Shown: positions 1-10,322, counted from the first letter of the stretch. The stretch is DNA of 64,000 nt from Prochlorococcus sp. AG-347-J19 (GCA_003279015.1 QCBV01000001.1:62001-126000), one strand, 5' to 3'. A program made the numbers and translations. Notes: generated by a model not told the origin, from the letters alone.

Positions 1-637
1 TTTTTGCAATCATTTTTAACGCCTGAACTTCGTACTCAATGGATTCTTTTTCGGCGATTTCTGATAAATGTTGAAAAATATCACTTGGGCTTATTCTTCT
101 AAAATCAAACTTTTGGCATCTACTTTTTATTGTATTCAATACTCTCTCAGGATTTGTCGTCGCAAGGATAAATACAACTCTTGAGGGCGGTTCTTCAATA
201 GTTTTTAGTAAAGCATTTGAAGCTGCCGTTGAAAGCATATGACATTCATCAATAACATATACTTTCCATCTCGCTTGAGTAGGTGCAAATCGCGCTCTTT
301 CTATAATTTCTCTTATATTTTCTACTCCAGTATTTGATGCTGCATCGATCTCGATAATATCTAGAGCGCTCCCATCTGTAATTTGTCTACATAAGTCACA
401 TTTACAACAAGGAGTTATCGTGGGTTGGTCGAATGTCTGGCAATTTAGAGATTTTGCAAATATTCTTGCACTTGATGTTTTTCCAGTGCCTCTTGGACCA
501 TTAAAAAGATATGCAGGAGCAATTTTTTTTGTTAGTAGTGCTTGTTTGAGTGTAATGGATATAAATTTTTGCCCAACTAGTTCATCTAAGCTGTTTGGTC
601 TATATTTTTGATGAAAAGGCTTATGTATATTTGGCAT
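1..637 (-). CDS. dnaX: DNA polymerase III gamma/tau subunit (partial, N-terminal part)
   Basis: This is the clamp-loader ATPase that loads the beta sliding clamp at the replication fork. The gene starts at the ATG ending at 637 and runs off the left edge, so only about 212 N-terminal residues are visible. The translation shows the AAA+ Walker A GPRGTGKT (47-54), a zinc-binding Cys cluster (C66, C77, C80, C83), the DECH Walker B box (130-133) and an SRC sensor motif. It follows clpX on the same strand after a gap of 56 bases, probably as the distal end of the tig-clpP-clpX run. The tau-specific C-terminus is outside the window, so frameshift production of gamma cannot be judged. Confidence 0.95.
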   Translation of the reverse strand, partial: MPNIHKPFHQKYRPNSLDELVGQKFISITLKQALLTKKIAPAYLFNGPRGTGKTSSARIFAKSLNCQTFDQPTITPCCKCDLCRQITDGSALDIIEIDAASNTGVENIREIIERARFAPTQARWKVYVIDECHMLSTAASNALLKTIEEPPSRVVFILATTNPERVLNTIKSRCQKFDFRRISPSDIFQHLSEIAEKESIEYEVQALKMIAK

Positions 638-693
638 TTATTTTTCATTAATAAGAAAAATTTGGGATTCAATTAAAAAATTAAACTCTAATT

Positions 694-2070
694 TTATGCA
701 GACTCTTTAATGATTCTTTTTGATCCTGAAGGTAGTTTAACAATTTTAGATGAGAACAAATTATCTACCATTTTTTTCGTAATTGTGAATTCTTTTATAT
801 TTTCTTCAGAAGGCAAAGTGTACATTATGTCTAGCATTAGTTCTTCAATTATTGATCTTAATGCTCTTGCACCTGTTTTTCTTTTATATGCTTCATTTGC
901 TATCGCTGCAACAGAATCGGGCTCAAATGATAATTCAACATTATCCATACTTAGCAAAGTTTTGAATTGCTTTACTAATGCATCTCTTGGTTGAGTCAAA
1001 ATAGATTCTAACGTTTCTTTAGTAAGACGATCTAATACAGCACAAACCGGAATTCTTCCAATAAATTCTGGAATTAGGCCATATTTTACTAGGTCATCTA
1101 ATTCTAAATTTTTCAGGGAATCTCTTGGCTCTATTGTTTTTTTTGTATCAACTTTGTTTTGCTCTGAATTGGTGGTAAATCCTATAGAGTGTTTACCCAT
1201 ACGCTTTTGAACGATATCCTCTAAACCTATAAAAGCTCCCCCGCAAATAAATAATATTTGACTCGTATCAATTTGGATGCAGTCATGATAAGGATGTTTT
1301 CTTCCGCCTTGAGGTGGAACATTAGCAATTGTTCCTTCAAGCATTTTTAATAATGCTTGCTGTACTCCTTCTCCAGAGACATCTCTAGTAATTGAAGGAT
1401 TCTCGCTTTTTCTTGCAATTTTGTCTATTTCATCAATATAAATAATTCCTTTTTGAGCTAGTTCTACATTCATTTCAGATTTCTGTAGAAGTCTTAAAAG
1501 TATGTTTTCAACATCCTCACCAACATATCCAGCTTCTGTCAAAGTCGTTGCATCAGCTACTGCAAAAGGAACATCTAGAAACTCTGCTAAAGTTTGCGCT
1601 AATAATGTTTTTCCACTTCCAGTAGGACCGATGAGTAAAATATTTGATTTGTGTAATTTAGTTTTTTGTGAATCTGTTGAATTTGTTGAATTGCTATTTT
1701 TACTGTCTTCTTTAACTTTCCAAGCTAATCGCTTGTAGTGATTGTATACGGCTACTGATAATATTTTTTTTGCAGATTCTTGTCCAACAACTTGATTATC
1801 TAGAAAACTTTTAATTTCTAATGGCTTAGGAATTGAGGTTAATTCTAAAGGAACAGATTTTTTGGGATTATCAGTTGGTAATTTCTTTTTTACTTGAGGA
1901 GAGTTGCTTGTGTTCGCTTGATTATCAAGTAGTTCTTCATCGAGAATTTCATTACAAAGATCTATGCACTCATCACAGATATAAACCCCAGGACCAGCTA
2001 TAAGCTTTCTTACTTGGTCTTGTGATTTCCCGCAAAATGAACATTTAAGATGGGCGTCGAATTTAGCCAT
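694..2070 (-). CDS. clpX: ClpX, ATP-binding subunit of ClpXP protease
   Basis: This AAA+ unfoldase recognises substrates and feeds them to ClpP in the cytoplasm. The 458-residue protein has the N-terminal C4 zinc-binding domain (C10, C13, C32, C35), Walker A GPTGSGKT (148-155), the pore-loop motif GYVGED (181-186), Walker B DEID (213-216) and the IGF loop (296-298) that docks on ClpP. A Ser/Asn-rich linker (about 122-135) is a cyanobacterial-type insertion. It lies directly downstream of clpP on the same strand (105-base gap), the usual clpP-clpX arrangement. Length and motifs are complete. Confidence 0.98.
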   Translation of the reverse strand: MAKFDAHLKCSFCGKSQDQVRKLIAGPGVYICDECIDLCNEILDEELLDNQANTSNSPQVKKKLPTDNPKKSVPLELTSIPKPLEIKSFLDNQVVGQESAKKILSVAVYNHYKRLAWKVKEDSKNSNSTNSTDSQKTKLHKSNILLIGPTGSGKTLLAQTLAEFLDVPFAVADATTLTEAGYVGEDVENILLRLLQKSEMNVELAQKGIIYIDEIDKIARKSENPSITRDVSGEGVQQALLKMLEGTIANVPPQGGRKHPYHDCIQIDTSQILFICGGAFIGLEDIVQKRMGKHSIGFTTNSEQNKVDTKKTIEPRDSLKNLELDDLVKYGLIPEFIGRIPVCAVLDRLTKETLESILTQPRDALVKQFKTLLSMDNVELSFEPDSVAAIANEAYKRKTGARALRSIIEELMLDIMYTLPSEENIKEFTITKKMVDNLFSSKIVKLPSGSKRIIKESA

Positions 2071-2175
2071 CGATTATAAGTTTTAAATGTGAAAGGTGTT
2101 AAATATTCCCTATTCACTAGGATTGCTTATAAATATCGATTCGTCATCATATTCTTAAAAAATCAGTATCCCTTG

Positions 2176-2820
2176 TCACTTTTTGATAACTTTATCAATT
2201 AATCCATATTCGACTGCTTCTGAGGGAGATAAAAAGTAATCTCGTTCTGTATCTTCATTAATTTTTTCTAAAGGTTGACCAGTATGTTCTGCTAAAAGCG
2301 AATTTAATGTTTTCTTGAGAAAAAGTATTTCTTTAGCTTGTATTTCAATCTCTACTGCTTGACCTTGTGCACCTCCCAGAGGTTGATGAATCATGATCCT
2401 AGAATTAGGTAAAGCCAATCTTTTCCCCTTTGCTCCTCCAGAAAGTAGAAACGCCCCCATACTTGCCGCTACTCCAAAGCATATTGTCACTACATCAGGG
2501 GATATTTGTTGCATAGTATCGTATATGGCCATACCTGCTGTTACTGAACCTCCAGGAGAATTGATATATATTTGTATGTCTTTTTCGGGATCTTCAGCTT
2601 CAAGAAATAATAATTGTGCAACAAGTGAATCAGATACTTGATCATTAATTCCAGTACCTAAAAAAATTATTCTCTCCCTTAATAGTCTTGAATATATATC
2701 AAAAGCTCTTTCTCCTCTACCTGATTGTTCTATAACGGTAGGAACTGCAGCAATAGTTTTATTATTACTTTCGTAAGAACTTATTGAGCTTTGGATTAAA
2801 TGTTTTTTTTCTGAGTTCAC
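2176..2820 (-). CDS. clpP: ATP-dependent Clp protease proteolytic subunit
   Basis: This is the serine peptidase barrel of the Clp system. The 214-residue protein carries the catalytic triad expected of an active ClpP: S120 in GVAASMG, H145 in MIHQPLGG and D194 in the TERD motif. Its N-terminal extension of roughly 30 residues before the conserved core is longer than the E. coli propeptide region. It sits between tig (65 bases upstream) and clpX (downstream), which marks it as the ClpX-paired paralogue among the several ClpP forms of cyanobacteria. Pairing with ClpX is inferred from position, not shown. Confidence 0.97.
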   Translation of the reverse strand: MNSEKKHLIQSSISSYESNNKTIAAVPTVIEQSGRGERAFDIYSRLLRERIIFLGTGINDQVSDSLVAQLLFLEAEDPEKDIQIYINSPGGSVTAGMAIYDTMQQISPDVVTICFGVAASMGAFLLSGGAKGKRLALPNSRIMIHQPLGGAQGQAVEIEIQAKEILFLKKTLNSLLAEHTGQPLEKINEDTERDYFLSPSEAVEYGLIDKVIKK

Positions 2821-2885
2821 AAATTAGTTTTCGTCTTATAAATAATTTAAGGGGTTTTTGTTTAATTAGTAGGAAATTTCATAAA

Positions 2886-4310
2886 TTATTTTTTTTCTTT
2901 TTGATTTTGAGTTTTTGTTGTTTTTGTAGCAGTTTTTGTGGCTTTTGTTTTTTTGGAGGTTTTGGAGGTTTTGGTAGCTTTAGAAGTTTTTGTATTTTTT
3001 TCTTTTACTTCAGAATTTTCTTCAAGCCAAATTATTAATTTTTCTTTGAGTAAATCGTTAGTTATAACTTCTGTTAATTTTTTTAAATCTATTTGTTTTG
3101 GAGATTGAGAGATTGCATCTTCATAATCTTTCATTTTTAAATCAATTTCATCTTTCTCAACTTTTATGTTTTCTGTTTCAGCTAATGCTTTTAAAGCTAA
3201 ATTTCTTTGAACATTTTTTTCAGCTTGAGGCCTTGTGGACTCTGCTAGTGACTTTACTAATTCCGGAGTGAAAGTAGATTTAACATCAAGACCTTGTTGA
3301 GCAAATCTTTGAGCGGTTTGTTCAATATTATTCCTCACTTCTATATCGATCATAGATTTTGGAATTTCAGCAACCAATTCGTTTGTTAAGGCATCTAGTA
3401 AAGCTTCAATTTTGATATCTTTTTGAGTTTTTTCAAAATTGTCTTTAAGTTGCTTTTCAACATCTTTCTTTAACTCTTTTAATGATTCTTTGTTACCAGA
3501 CTGTTTTGCAAAATCGTCATTAAGTTCAGGCAATTCTTTTTCCTTAAGATCCTTAAGATTTACTTCAAAGACTGCCTCTTTGCCTCTTGAATCTTCATGA
3601 GAATAATCTTCAGGAAATTGAAGATTAAGTGTTTTAGTTTCACCAATTTTCATCTTTACGATTCCCTCAACGAAACCGGGAATCATTTTGTTCTTTTCTA
3701 ACTCAAGATCCATTGATTCACTTGTTCCACCGTCAATCTCTTTACCAGAATCTTTATATTTTCCTTTGAAACTAACTACAGCAATATCTCCTAATTTTGC
3801 TGCTCTATTGGTAACTGGAATAATGTTTGCAAACTGATTTCTAGATTTTTCTAGTGCTTCATCTATTGACTTAGGATCAAACTTTGTTTTTGAGATTTCA
3901 ACACTTAGACCTTTGGATTTTTTAAGTTTTAATTCTGGGGCGACATCAGTTTGAAGGGTAACCTTAAGTGATTTTTCGGGACTAAACTTTGCAAGTAAAG
4001 ATTCAAATCCATCTACCAATTCTGGCTCACTTAGTGGCTCTATAGATTTTATTTTTAACGCTTCTTGCCATGATTTATCAATAATTTTTTCTAGAGCAGA
4101 AGCATGTAATTGTGTGATGCCAATTCTTTGGATTAAGACTTGTTTGGGAATTTTACCAAGTCTAAATCCCGGAATTTTAGCCGAACGACTTATAGAACTG
4201 ATTGTTTCATTCAAACAAGTTTTGCATGTCTCAGATGGTATTTCTAACTCAAATGAGATTCTACTTTGAGGTAGTGGAGTTGTTTTGACTATTAATGCTT
4301 CTTTAGCCAT
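2886..4310 (-). CDS. tig: Trigger factor (ribosome-associated chaperone and prolyl isomerase)
   Basis: This chaperone binds nascent chains at the ribosome exit tunnel. The 474-residue protein has the N-terminal ribosome-binding domain with the signature-like GFRLGKIPK, an FKBP-type peptidyl-prolyl isomerase domain at about 170-250 (GDIAVVSFKG onward), and a helical C-terminal chaperone domain. An unusual tail of about 40 residues from about 435 is almost only Lys, Thr, Ser and Ala in repeats such as KTSKATKTSK. It is the first gene of the minus-strand tig-clpP-clpX-dnaX run, the standard order in cyanobacteria. It is divergent from asd with 120 bases between. Confidence 0.97.
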   Translation of the reverse strand: MAKEALIVKTTPLPQSRISFELEIPSETCKTCLNETISSISRSAKIPGFRLGKIPKQVLIQRIGITQLHASALEKIIDKSWQEALKIKSIEPLSEPELVDGFESLLAKFSPEKSLKVTLQTDVAPELKLKKSKGLSVEISKTKFDPKSIDEALEKSRNQFANIIPVTNRAAKLGDIAVVSFKGKYKDSGKEIDGGTSESMDLELEKNKMIPGFVEGIVKMKIGETKTLNLQFPEDYSHEDSRGKEAVFEVNLKDLKEKELPELNDDFAKQSGNKESLKELKKDVEKQLKDNFEKTQKDIKIEALLDALTNELVAEIPKSMIDIEVRNNIEQTAQRFAQQGLDVKSTFTPELVKSLAESTRPQAEKNVQRNLALKALAETENIKVEKDEIDLKMKDYEDAISQSPKQIDLKKLTEVITNDLLKEKLIIWLEENSEVKEKNTKTSKATKTSKTSKKTKATKTATKTTKTQNQKEKK

Positions 4311-4430
4311 TTTTTTATTTATTACTAAAAGCCGAAACTTAATTATTTCACATTATGTGATTTCCTTGAAAGTTATTTTTTTGATAAAGTAAAAAAAATA
4401 GTCAATTTATTTATAAAAATCATTTTAAGT

Positions 4431-5462
4431 GTGAGACAATCTCCGTTTTTGCCTAATAGGCCATTAAAAGTTGCTGTTTTAGGATCTTCAGGTGCTGTAG
4501 GATCTGAATTACTCAAAATTCTTGAACAACGTGATTTCCCAATATCAGAATTGGTCTTGCTTTCATCAGAGCGTTCAGAAGGAAAAAAAATTATTTGGAA
4601 AGGTGAAGAATTAGTTACAAAAAAAACAACTAAGGAAGAATTTTTGAATCTTGATTTGGTTTTAGCTTCAGCCGGTGGAAGTATTTCAAAAAAATGGTTG
4701 TCTACTATTATGGAACAAAATGCTGTATTAATAGATAATTCAAGTGCATTCAGATTAGATAAGAACGTACCTCTTATAGTTCCTGAAGTTAATGCTAGTG
4801 AAGCACTTAATCATGATGGGGTAATAGCTAATCCAAACTGCACTACAATTTTGCTGACATTAGTTTTAGCTCCATTAAATAAACTTTCGACTATTCAAAG
4901 AGTTGTTGTCTCAACATATCAATCTGTAAGTGGTGCAGGTCAATTAGCGATGGAGGAACTAAAACTTTTAACTGAAAAATATCTTCAGGGTAATCTTCAA
5001 AAAAGTAAAGTTTTGCCATATTCACTGGCTTTTAATTTGTTTTTACATAATTCACCTATGCTTGCAAATAGTTACTGCGAAGAAGAGATGAAAATGGTTA
5101 ATGAGACCAGGAAAATATTAAATATTCCTGATTTAATGATCTCTGCTACATGTGTTCGAGTTCCAGTACTAAGAGCACATTCTGAATCGATCAATATTGA
5201 ATTTGCTGGAGTAGTTGAGCCTCAGGATGCCCTCGAAGAATTAAAAAAATCTCCTGGAATTGAAATTATTGAGAATTACAAAACTAATAGATTTCCTATG
5301 CCAAATGACGTTATGGGAAGGGATAATGTTGCTGTTGGTAGGCTAAGAACTGATATAAGTCATCCTAATGGATTAGAATTATGGCTATGTGGAGATCAAA
5401 TAAGAAAAGGAGCAGCTCTTAATGCTGTTCAAATAGCTGAGTTATTAATTCCAAACAAATGA
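4431..5462 (+). CDS. asd: Aspartate-semialdehyde dehydrogenase
   Basis: It reduces aspartyl phosphate to aspartate semialdehyde with NADPH, feeding lysine, diaminopimelate, threonine and methionine synthesis. The 343-residue protein shows the NADP-binding GSSGAVG (18-24), the active-site Cys C137 in NPNCTT and the later RAHSE segment with a substrate-binding His. The start is a GTG, with no in-frame ATG nearby that would keep the nucleotide-binding strand. Its TGA overlaps the ATG of dapA, indicating translational coupling of two consecutive steps. lysC, the preceding step, lies elsewhere in this window at 12373-14133. Confidence 0.97.
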   Translation: MRQSPFLPNRPLKVAVLGSSGAVGSELLKILEQRDFPISELVLLSSERSEGKKIIWKGEELVTKKTTKEEFLNLDLVLASAGGSISKKWLSTIMEQNAVLIDNSSAFRLDKNVPLIVPEVNASEALNHDGVIANPNCTTILLTLVLAPLNKLSTIQRVVVSTYQSVSGAGQLAMEELKLLTEKYLQGNLQKSKVLPYSLAFNLFLHNSPMLANSYCEEEMKMVNETRKILNIPDLMISATCVRVPVLRAHSESINIEFAGVVEPQDALEELKKSPGIEIIENYKTNRFPMPNDVMGRDNVAVGRLRTDISHPNGLELWLCGDQIRKGAALNAVQIAELLIPNK

Positions 5463-6361
5463 TTCCAGACAAAACTGAGTGCAATAACCCACTATTTGGA
5501 AAAATATTGACTGCAATGGTTACTCCATTTACTGAAAATGGAGATGTTGATTATGAACTAGCTATAAAACTATCAAATTATCTTTTTGAGAACGGTTCTG
5601 ATGGAATAGTGTTATGTGGTACTACTGGAGAATCTCCGACTCTTTCATGGACTGAACAGCATGATTTATTTATGGCGGTAAAAGGATCTTTGGATTCAAG
5701 TTGTAAAGTAATAGTTGGCACTGGTAGTAACTGCACAAGCGAGGCTGTGGAAGCTACAAAAAAAGCATACGAATCTGGTGCCGACGGTGCTTTGGTCGTC
5801 GTTCCTTATTACAATAAGCCACCTCAAGAAGGTCTTTATAAACATTTCAGTTCTATTGCTAATTCTGCAAAGGATTTGCCTTTAATGCTCTACAACATTC
5901 CAGGAAGGACAGGATGTAATTTATTACCTGATACTGTAAAGAAACTTATGGATTTCACAAATATTCTCAGTATTAAAGCTGCAAGCGGTAGAATAGAAGA
6001 AGTAACAGAACTAAGAGCTATTTGTGGCTCCGAACTCTCTGTATATAGTGGCGACGATTCATTGTTGCTTCCAATGTTATCTGTAGGTGCTGTAGGAGTA
6101 GTAAGTGTTGCAAGTCATTTGGTTGGATTGCAATTGAAAGAGATGATTCATTCCTTTCAAAGTGGGGAGGTTTCCATTGCACTTGCTATTCACGAAAAAC
6201 TTCAGCCTCTTTTCAAAGCACTCTTTATGACTACTAATCCAATTCCCATTAAGGCTGCTTTGGAGCTGTCTGGATGGAATGTAGGTAATCCTAGAAGTCC
6301 TTTGTCACCATTAAGCAATGACATGAAAAAGCAACTTTCTTTTATCCTGAATTCCCTATAA
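5459..6361 (+). CDS. dapA: 4-hydroxy-tetrahydrodipicolinate synthase
   Basis: It condenses aspartate semialdehyde and pyruvate, the first committed step towards diaminopimelate and lysine. The 300-residue TIM-barrel enzyme has the Schiff-base Lys K173 (SIKAASG), the GTTGES motif (54-59), the catalytic Tyr pair at 117-118 and Y145, and the NIPGRTG segment that contacts substrate. It overlaps the end of asd by 4 bases and is followed by a possible terminator hairpin before the ribonuclease J gene. Confidence 0.97.
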   Translation: MIPDKTECNNPLFGKILTAMVTPFTENGDVDYELAIKLSNYLFENGSDGIVLCGTTGESPTLSWTEQHDLFMAVKGSLDSSCKVIVGTGSNCTSEAVEATKKAYESGADGALVVVPYYNKPPQEGLYKHFSSIANSAKDLPLMLYNIPGRTGCNLLPDTVKKLMDFTNILSIKAASGRIEEVTELRAICGSELSVYSGDDSLLLPMLSVGAVGVVSVASHLVGLQLKEMIHSFQSGEVSIALAIHEKLQPLFKALFMTTNPIPIKAALELSGWNVGNPRSPLSPLSNDMKKQLSFILNSL

Positions 6362-6364
6362 TAG

Positions 6365-6402
6365 GGTTTATATTTAACTTAATAATTAAATTTAAATAAA
6401 CC
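6365..6402 (+). terminator. Possible intrinsic terminator hairpin after dapA
   Basis: A 7-base inverted repeat GGTTTAT / ATAAACC with AT-rich, partly pairable sequence between the arms lies just past the dapA stop and is followed by TTATTTG. The T-tract is short and the stem is AT-rich, so termination is only a suggestion. It would separate asd-dapA from the ribonuclease J gene. Confidence 0.35.
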
Positions 6403-6441
6403 TTATTTGATTACAAGCAGGCCTTCATAAATTTTAAAATC

Positions 6442-8427
6442 ATGCAATCAAGTACAAATTCAACTGTTAATAGATCTACTAATGGTTCATCTAAATCTAA
6501 AGATAATACGCCAGCTCTACGCGTAATACCTCTTGGAGGACTTCATGAAATAGGAAAAAACACTTGTGTTTTTGAATATGGTGACGAATTGATGCTTGTC
6601 GATGCAGGCCTAGCCTTCCCATCTGATGGTATGCATGGCGTAAACGTTGTCATGCCAGATACAACTTTTTTAAAAGAAAATCAAAGAAGAATAAAAGGAA
6701 TGATTGTCACTCACGGACATGAAGATCATATTGGAGGTATTTCTCATCATCTTAAGCATTTTAATATTCCGATTATTTATGGCCCAAGACTGGCAATGTC
6801 AATGCTTAGAGGAAAAATGGAGGAAGCAGGCGTATCTGATAGAACAACTATACAGACAGTAAATCCAAGAGATGTTGTAAAAGTTGGCCAACATTTTTCT
6901 GTTGAATTTATTCGAAATACCCATTCTATTTGCGATAGTTTTTCTTTAGCAGTTACAACACCTGTTGGCACAATTATTTTCACAGGAGATTTTAAGTTTG
7001 ATCATATGCCAGTAGATGGAGAGCAATTTGATATTGAAAGAATGGTGCATTATGGAGAGAAGGGCGTTTTATGCATGTTCAGTGATTCGACTAATGCCGA
7101 AGTTCCAGGGTTTTGTCCTTCTGAGAAGACTATCTATCCCTCATTAGAAAAACATATTGCTGAGGCAAAAGAACGAGTTATCCTTACCACTTTTGCTAGT
7201 TCTGTTCATAGAGTGACAATGATCTTAGAGTTGGCCATGAAACATGGAAGAAAGGTTGGTTTGTTAGGTAGATCGATGATAAATGTTATTGCTAAGGCGA
7301 GAGATATTGGTTATATGAAATGCCCAGATGATTTGTTTGTTCCTATCAAGCAAATTAGAGATTTGCCAGACAGAGAGACCTTATTATTAATGACTGGAAG
7401 TCAAGGAGAGCCCTTAGCAGCGTTAAGCAGAATATCACGTGGTGAACATCAGCATGTTCGTCTTAAGACTACAGATACTGTAATATTTTCAGCCAGCCCA
7501 ATTCCTGGCAATACTATTTCTGTTGTTAATACAATAGATAGGTTAATGAAACTCGGAGCAAAGGTTGTTTATGGAAAGGGTGAGAATATTCATGTTTCTG
7601 GTCATGGTTTTCAAGAAGATCAAAAGCTAATGTTGGCACTCGCAAAACCTAAGTTTTTTGTTCCTGTTCATGGAGAACATAGAATGCTTGTTTGTCATGG
7701 CAAGAGTGCACAAACTATGGGGGTTCCAAAGGACAATATTTTAATTATTGAAAATGGAGATGTAGTTGAGTTAACACCTAATTCTATTCAAAAGGGTGAT
7801 CCTGTAAAAGCTGGTGTTGAACTCCTTGATAACTCACGAAATGGGATAGTAGATGCTCGAGTATTAAAGGAAAGGCAGCAATTAGCTGGGGATGGTGTAG
7901 TAACTGTTTTAGCTCCTATTAGTACAGATGGGAAGATGGTTGCGCCTCCTAGAGTGAATTTAAGAGGAGTTGTTACTACTGCAGAGCCAAGAAAAATGTC
8001 TATGTGGACAGAACGAGAAATAAGCTGGGTCTTAGAAAATAGATGGAAACAATTATCCAGACAAACTGGGCCGAATAATTTTGAAGTAGATTGGATTGGT
8101 GTACAAAGAGAAATTGAAAATGGTTTATCGAGAAGAATGAGGAGAGAATTACAAGTTGAACCACTTATTTTGTGTTTAGTTCAACCGGCTCCAAGTGGAA
8201 CTCGTGCTTATATTCCAAAGATTACTGAAGAGCAAAATTTTTCCAATAGAAATAGAAATAATAATAATTTTCATAAGAAATCAAATAATAATCATCCCAA
8301 TAGTTCAAATAATCCGCAAAATACCCAAAAAAGTTCAAAAGTTTCTCAGAATTCATCAGCCGAGACTCCTTCCGAAGATTCATTTGAAGGTAGAACAAGA
8401 AGAAGAAGATCCGCTGTCACATCTTAA
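6442..8427 (+). CDS. rnj: Ribonuclease J (metallo-beta-lactamase / beta-CASP RNase)
   Basis: This endo- and 5'-exoribonuclease acts in RNA maturation and turnover in organisms that often also use RNase E. The 661-residue protein has the zinc-binding HGHEDH (91-96), a later TGDFKFDH segment, the beta-CASP region (ASPIPGN, then SGHGFQED) and GEHRM. The last 65 or so residues are low-complexity: an Asn/Ser-rich stretch of about 45 residues, then acidic and finally basic (RTRRRR). This tail is probably disordered. It is convergent with tilS, and the two stop codons share a TTAA tetranucleotide. Confidence 0.95.
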   Translation: MQSSTNSTVNRSTNGSSKSKDNTPALRVIPLGGLHEIGKNTCVFEYGDELMLVDAGLAFPSDGMHGVNVVMPDTTFLKENQRRIKGMIVTHGHEDHIGGISHHLKHFNIPIIYGPRLAMSMLRGKMEEAGVSDRTTIQTVNPRDVVKVGQHFSVEFIRNTHSICDSFSLAVTTPVGTIIFTGDFKFDHMPVDGEQFDIERMVHYGEKGVLCMFSDSTNAEVPGFCPSEKTIYPSLEKHIAEAKERVILTTFASSVHRVTMILELAMKHGRKVGLLGRSMINVIAKARDIGYMKCPDDLFVPIKQIRDLPDRETLLLMTGSQGEPLAALSRISRGEHQHVRLKTTDTVIFSASPIPGNTISVVNTIDRLMKLGAKVVYGKGENIHVSGHGFQEDQKLMLALAKPKFFVPVHGEHRMLVCHGKSAQTMGVPKDNILIIENGDVVELTPNSIQKGDPVKAGVELLDNSRNGIVDARVLKERQQLAGDGVVTVLAPISTDGKMVAPPRVNLRGVVTTAEPRKMSMWTEREISWVLENRWKQLSRQTGPNNFEVDWIGVQREIENGLSRRMRRELQVEPLILCLVQPAPSGTRAYIPKITEEQNFSNRNRNNNNFHKKSNNNHPNSSNNPQNTQKSSKVSQNSSAETPSEDSFEGRTRRRRSAVTS

Positions 8428-9434
8428 CTCTTTTCAAAATTTATATAGTTTTTATCCCAAACAATTTTTAAAAACTCTTGCAAGTTGATTTGGCCTTTAT
8501 TTTTTTCATAAATTGAATTCGCTAATTTTGTTAAATTTTTAGAGCTACATTGCTTTGTAGATATTTCTCTTAAAAATCTATTTAAGATTGTGCACCTCGC
8601 TTCGATACACATATTATTTAAGTGATTCCTATTGATACCTCTTATATCTTTACAATATAGGTATGCTAATTCACTGAGATCATTGCGTTCTTTATTGTAG
8701 TTGCTCATTTTTTTGGAAAAATTATTTATCCTTTCAGAACAACCAGGATAGATAACCTCCAATGCAGGAATAACTTTTTTTCTTACTAAATTTCTTTTTA
8801 ATTTAAGATCTGAATTCGTGGGATCTTCCCAGACTGGGATTTTCATATGATTACAAAATTGTTTTGTATCTTCTCTACTGAAAATTAATATTGGCCTTAT
8901 TAAAAAAATTTGATTTTCTAGTAACCTTTTGCTCTCAATATTACTCAGACCTGCAAAATTGCTCCCCCTAGATAAATTAAGGATAAATGTTTCTGCGTTA
9001 TCACTACTCGTGTGACCAGTTAACAAATAAATATTCTGTTTTTGCTGGTTTTTACTTAATAAAGTTTTGGCTCTTTCACATAATTTTTTGTACCTCCATT
9101 CTCGTGCTTTTTCTTCTGAAGAAATATTTTCTTTATTTGCTTGATCAAAAGAGAATGAAATATTTTTATCTTCGCAATAACTTTTTAATTCAAGAGCATA
9201 TAGTGAGGATTTTTCGTGCCACTGATGATCACCATGCCAAACACTAATAGACCAACTATGTAGTTTTTTTAGGTCATTAATTAGGGTTAATAAGGCCATT
9301 GAGTCTTGTCCACCAGAAACACTTATTAAAATATTCGATCCTTTGGGAATTAATATTTTTTGGGTAAGAATCTCCTTATGAAGCTGATGATGCCATGATG
9401 ACCAATTTTTCTGAGTTAATTTTTTATCAGACAT
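8424..9434 (-). CDS. tilS: tRNA(Ile)-lysidine synthase
   Basis: It attaches lysine to C34 of the CAU-anticodon isoleucine tRNA so that it reads AUA. The 336-residue protein has the ATP-pyrophosphatase P-loop SGGQDS (40-45), the GHTSSDNAET motif and RPILIFSRED, all typical of the TilS N-terminal domain. It is shorter than the E. coli enzyme (about 430) and seems to lack the full C-terminal tRNA-binding domains, a short form common in picocyanobacteria. It ends tail-to-tail against the ribonuclease J gene with a 4-base overlap. Confidence 0.94.
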   Translation of the reverse strand: MSDKKLTQKNWSSWHHQLHKEILTQKILIPKGSNILISVSGGQDSMALLTLINDLKKLHSWSISVWHGDHQWHEKSSLYALELKSYCEDKNISFSFDQANKENISSEEKAREWRYKKLCERAKTLLSKNQQKQNIYLLTGHTSSDNAETFILNLSRGSNFAGLSNIESKRLLENQIFLIRPILIFSREDTKQFCNHMKIPVWEDPTNSDLKLKRNLVRKKVIPALEVIYPGCSERINNFSKKMSNYNKERNDLSELAYLYCKDIRGINRNHLNNMCIEARCTILNRFLREISTKQCSSKNLTKLANSIYEKNKGQINLQEFLKIVWDKNYINFEKS

Positions 9435-9519
9435 TTTGTGTTGCTCAGATAATATTTTTTAAAAAATGCACTGTTTTACTAAAACAATGTCACAATCAGG
9501 TAATAAAAACATTAAGTAA

Positions 9520-10296
9520 ATGAGTCTGATTAATCTTTTGCCACAAAAAATTAAAGAAGAGTTGAGAAGCAAATCTTTACTCAAAGTTATTTCCGGATTG
9601 AATAATTTCGATGTTCAGTCTGTGAAAATAATTGTTGAGGCTGCTTCATTAGGAGGTGCAGATCTTATCGATATTGCTTGTAAACCTGAATTGGTTGATT
9701 TAGCACTAAAGAATTCAAAACTACCCGTTTGTGTTAGTTCAGTAGTACCTCGATCTTTTCAAGATTGTGTAAAAGCAGGAGCATCATTAATTGAGATAGG
9801 AAATTACGATACTTTTTATGAAAAAGGCATTCATTTTTCAGATAAAAAAGTTTTAAACATTACAAAAGAGACGAGAGATTTATTGCCTAATTTTCCTTTA
9901 TCTGTAACTGTTCCTCATACTATGCCTATTGATAAACAAGTCGATCTTGCTGTAAAGCTAGTGGAAGAAGGCGTTGATATTATTCAAACAGAAGGTGGTA
10001 CCAGTTCTACTCCTTACTCTCCAGGAATTCAAGGTTTTTTTGAAAAATCAGTACCAACTCTTGCAGCTACCTATGCTATTCATCAAGAATTTAAGAAACA
10101 ATCTCTGAATATACCAATCATGAGTGCCTCTGGATTAAGCCAAGTAACTTGTCCACTAGCAATATCCTCTGGAGCCTCAGCAGTTGGCGTAGGATCTGCA
10201 GTTAATAAATTAGATGATTTAATATCAATGATTGCGGTTGTTAGGGGCTTGAAAGAATCTTTGAAAAATTCAATAATTGGAGAAAAAATTTCTTAG
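9520..10296 (+). CDS. ycf23: Ycf23 / DUF561 family protein
   Basis: This protein family is found in cyanobacteria and in plastid genomes of red algae. The 258-residue protein has the family's characteristic segments, including LKVISGLNNFD near the N-terminus, GGADLIDIA, CVSSVVPRSF, a VPHTMPID segment and QTEGGTSS. The alternating strand/helix pattern with a glycine-rich C-terminal phosphate-binding-like segment (GASAVGVGSAV) suggests a TIM-barrel fold. No reaction is assigned to the family to my knowledge. It precedes uvrB by 26 bases on the same strand, so the two may be cotranscribed. Confidence 0.85.
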   Translation: MSLINLLPQKIKEELRSKSLLKVISGLNNFDVQSVKIIVEAASLGGADLIDIACKPELVDLALKNSKLPVCVSSVVPRSFQDCVKAGASLIEIGNYDTFYEKGIHFSDKKVLNITKETRDLLPNFPLSVTVPHTMPIDKQVDLAVKLVEEGVDIIQTEGGTSSTPYSPGIQGFFEKSVPTLAATYAIHQEFKKQSLNIPIMSASGLSQVTCPLAISSGASAVGVGSAVNKLDDLISMIAVVRGLKESLKNSIIGEKIS

Positions 10297-10322
10297 TATA
10301 GCAATATCTTTTAGCTACTAGC

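Noticed and set aside
8195-8488. Plus-strand frame of 97 codons across the end of ribonuclease J
   Set aside because: It is Ile/Gln/Lys-rich repeat-like sequence in a second frame of the Asn-rich tail and has no independent support.
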